A model generated the notes under the pieces. The model did not search any database. It was not told the origin of the DNA and was given only the letters and a program-made list of their open reading frames with translations. Positions 40,287-41,305 of a stretch of 41,305 bases of DNA are shown here, one piece after another. The number at the start of each line of letters is the position of its first letter. The first letter of the stretch is position 1. The position numbers and the translations under genes were made by a program. Origin of the DNA: MTP4 sp9310u (lineage in GTDB: Archaea > Halobacteriota > Methanosarcinia > Methanosarcinales > Methanosarcinaceae); NCBI GenBank assembly GCA_030627005.1, contig DAOUSW010000015.1, forward strand, positions 1 to 41,305, in the 5' to 3' direction.

Positions 40287-41222
40287 TTGATACGCGTAGG
40301 AGTTATTGGAACGGGGTACATGGGGGAAAACCATGTCCGTATCTATAGTGAAATGGAGGACGTAAAGCTGCTCGGGATTTCCGACCCGAACGCTTCCAGA
40401 GCAAGGGAACTGGCAGTCAGATACGAAACAAAACCTTTTACAGACCATACAAAAATGTTTGAAAAGCTTGGGCTTGATGCGGTAAGCATTGCCGCCCCTA
40501 CCACACTGCACTACCCTATAGTCCTCGATGCACTGCAGGCAGGGGTGGACGTGCTTGTGGAAAAGCCCATTGCCGACAGCATTGAAAACGCAAGTTCCAT
40601 GATCGAATCGGCAGGGGAATATGACAGGCACCTGATGGTGGGGCATATCGAGAGGTTCAACCCTGCGGTCCAGAAATTAAAGGAGCTCATAGACTCCGGG
40701 ACCCTCGGAAAAGTTGTTTCCGTCTCAACCCGCAGGGTCGGCCCGTACAACCCCAGGATCCGGGACGTGGGAGTGATCCTGGATATAGGGGTTCATGACA
40801 TTGACATAATTTCCTACCTCTACGGGATGAGGGTAAACCAGGTCTATGCCGTGGCAGGTTCGGATATCCATTCTTTTGAGGACCACGCTTCCATCCACCT
40901 GCGCCTGAACCACGGGTACTCGGGGCTGGTGGAGACGAACTGGCTCACCCCGCACAAGATCCGGAAACTCACAGCAGTCGGGCTGAAAGGGGTAGCTTAT
41001 CTCGATTACCTGGAACAGAGCGTGGAAATGCACGACAACGGCTGGATCCGGAAAGCCAGGGTTGAAAAAGCCGAACCCCTGAAAAATGAGCTATCCCACT
41101 TCATCCACTGTTCCAGGGAAGGGACCTGCCCGAAACCTTCGGGAGAAGAAGGGAAACACGCCCTTGAAGTAGCAATGGCCGCAATCCGCTCATATAAGGA
41201 AGAAAAAATGATAGAGATCTGA
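40287..41222 (+). CDS. Gfo/Idh/MocA-family dehydrogenase (sugar-nucleotide 3-dehydrogenase type)
   Basis: This 311-residue NAD(P)-dependent enzyme has the Rossmann motif VGVIGTGYMGENH (about 3-15) and the catalytic motif VEKPIAD (Lys near 93). GHIERFNPAV (about 126) and DIGVHDIDIISYLYG (about 171-185) complete the active site. It resembles UDP-GlcNAc 3-dehydrogenases (WbpB/GnnA type), consistent with the preceding aminotransferase. Both lie on the plus strand and should work in sequence to supply an amino sugar for glycans. The start is TTG 40287 behind AGGGGGGT (40271-40278), a strong ribosome site. A 16-bp tandem repeat begins at its final codons. Confidence 0.88.
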   Translation: MIRVGVIGTGYMGENHVRIYSEMEDVKLLGISDPNASRARELAVRYETKPFTDHTKMFEKLGLDAVSIAAPTTLHYPIVLDALQAGVDVLVEKPIADSIENASSMIESAGEYDRHLMVGHIERFNPAVQKLKELIDSGTLGKVVSVSTRRVGPYNPRIRDVGVILDIGVHDIDIISYLYGMRVNQVYAVAGSDIHSFEDHASIHLRLNHGYSGLVETNWLTPHKIRKLTAVGLKGVAYLDYLEQSVEMHDNGWIRKARVEKAEPLKNELSHFIHCSREGTCPKPSGEEGKHALEVAMAAIRSYKEEKMIEI

Positions 41223-41305
41223 AAAAAATCGAGATCTGAAAAGATAGAGATCTGAAAAGATAGAGATCTGAAAAGATAGAGATCTGAAAAGATAGAGATC
41301 TGAAA
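41210..41305. repeat. 16-bp tandem repeat starting in the gene end
   Basis: The unit GATAGAGATCTGAAAA appears at 41210-41225 (the last codons and stop of the dehydrogenase gene), then a variant copy, then at 41243-41258, 41259-41274, 41275-41290 and 41291 to the window end. The array probably continues beyond the window. Confidence 0.92.

Noticed and set aside
1..41305. tRNA, rRNA, IS elements, phage genes or attachment sites
   Set aside because: The spacers were read on both strands for cloverleaf arms, transposase motifs and terminal inverted repeats and nothing convincing was found. A tRNA or covariance-model scan would be decisive.

Overview
The window looks like a stretch of a Methanosarcina-type (Methanosarcinales) genome. 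It carries single-copy methanogen genes (F420-dependent methylene-H4MPT dehydrogenase mtd, methanofuran-pathway mfnB, DUF2111 and DUF166 proteins). It also has archaeal housekeeping genes (thermosome, archaeosine tRNA-guanine transglycosylase, PAC2 proteasome-assembly chaperone, NrpR). Transcription signals are archaeal (TATA/Box A), Shine-Dalgarno sequences are of the GGAGGTGA type, TTG/GTG starts are frequent, and long AT-rich spacers are full of short tandem repeats. No IS element, CRISPR array, tRNA or rRNA gene was recognised.

Layout. (1) 1-2063: tandem repeats and a candidate NrpR operator precede an NrpRI-type regulator and a metallo-beta-lactamase-fold protein. (2) 2064-4654: a minimal SufC-SufB (SMS-like) Fe-S assembly pair with a clear terminator. 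(3) 5221-10450: an archaeal Kai cluster, namely double-domain KaiC, two tandem KaiB paralogues and a soluble PAS histidine kinase. (4) 10636-15233: a winged-helix regulator overlapping a NapH-like Fe-S membrane protein, then a 1015-residue GlcD/HdrD-like flavo-Fe-S fusion with a Met/Pro-rich tail. (5) 15890-20783: thermosome; a PAC2 chaperone plus DUF473 pair on the minus strand; a pyruvate-kinase-C-like protein; an AhpD-like protein. (6) 21124-26188: tgtA followed by a UbiA prenyltransferase, a GGR-family flavoprotein and a radical SAM protein, which may form a lipid or methanophenazine pathway. (7) 26219-29978, minus strand: an ExbB/ExbD-like motor pair with a DUF2162 membrane protein, a COG1340 coiled-coil protein and serB. 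(8) 30266-36922: mtd, DUF2111, DUF166, tmk, a small PC4-like protein, a HisA-like protein divergent from mfnB, and two tandem membrane-hydrolase paralogues. (9) 36962 to the end: surface-glycan genes, with two GT2 proteins (one truncated) on the minus strand and a DegT aminotransferase plus Gfo/Idh dehydrogenase pair resembling a 3-amino-sugar nucleotide pathway.

The least expected parts are the Kai cluster without KaiA, the UbiA/GGR/radical SAM run in which the GGR homologue seems to lack canonical active-site motifs, the proton-driven motor pair in a cell without an outer membrane, and a recurring pattern of tandem repeats that copy the 3' end of a gene including its stop codon.

All functional calls come from reading motifs by eye. 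No database search was run, and family names are from memory.
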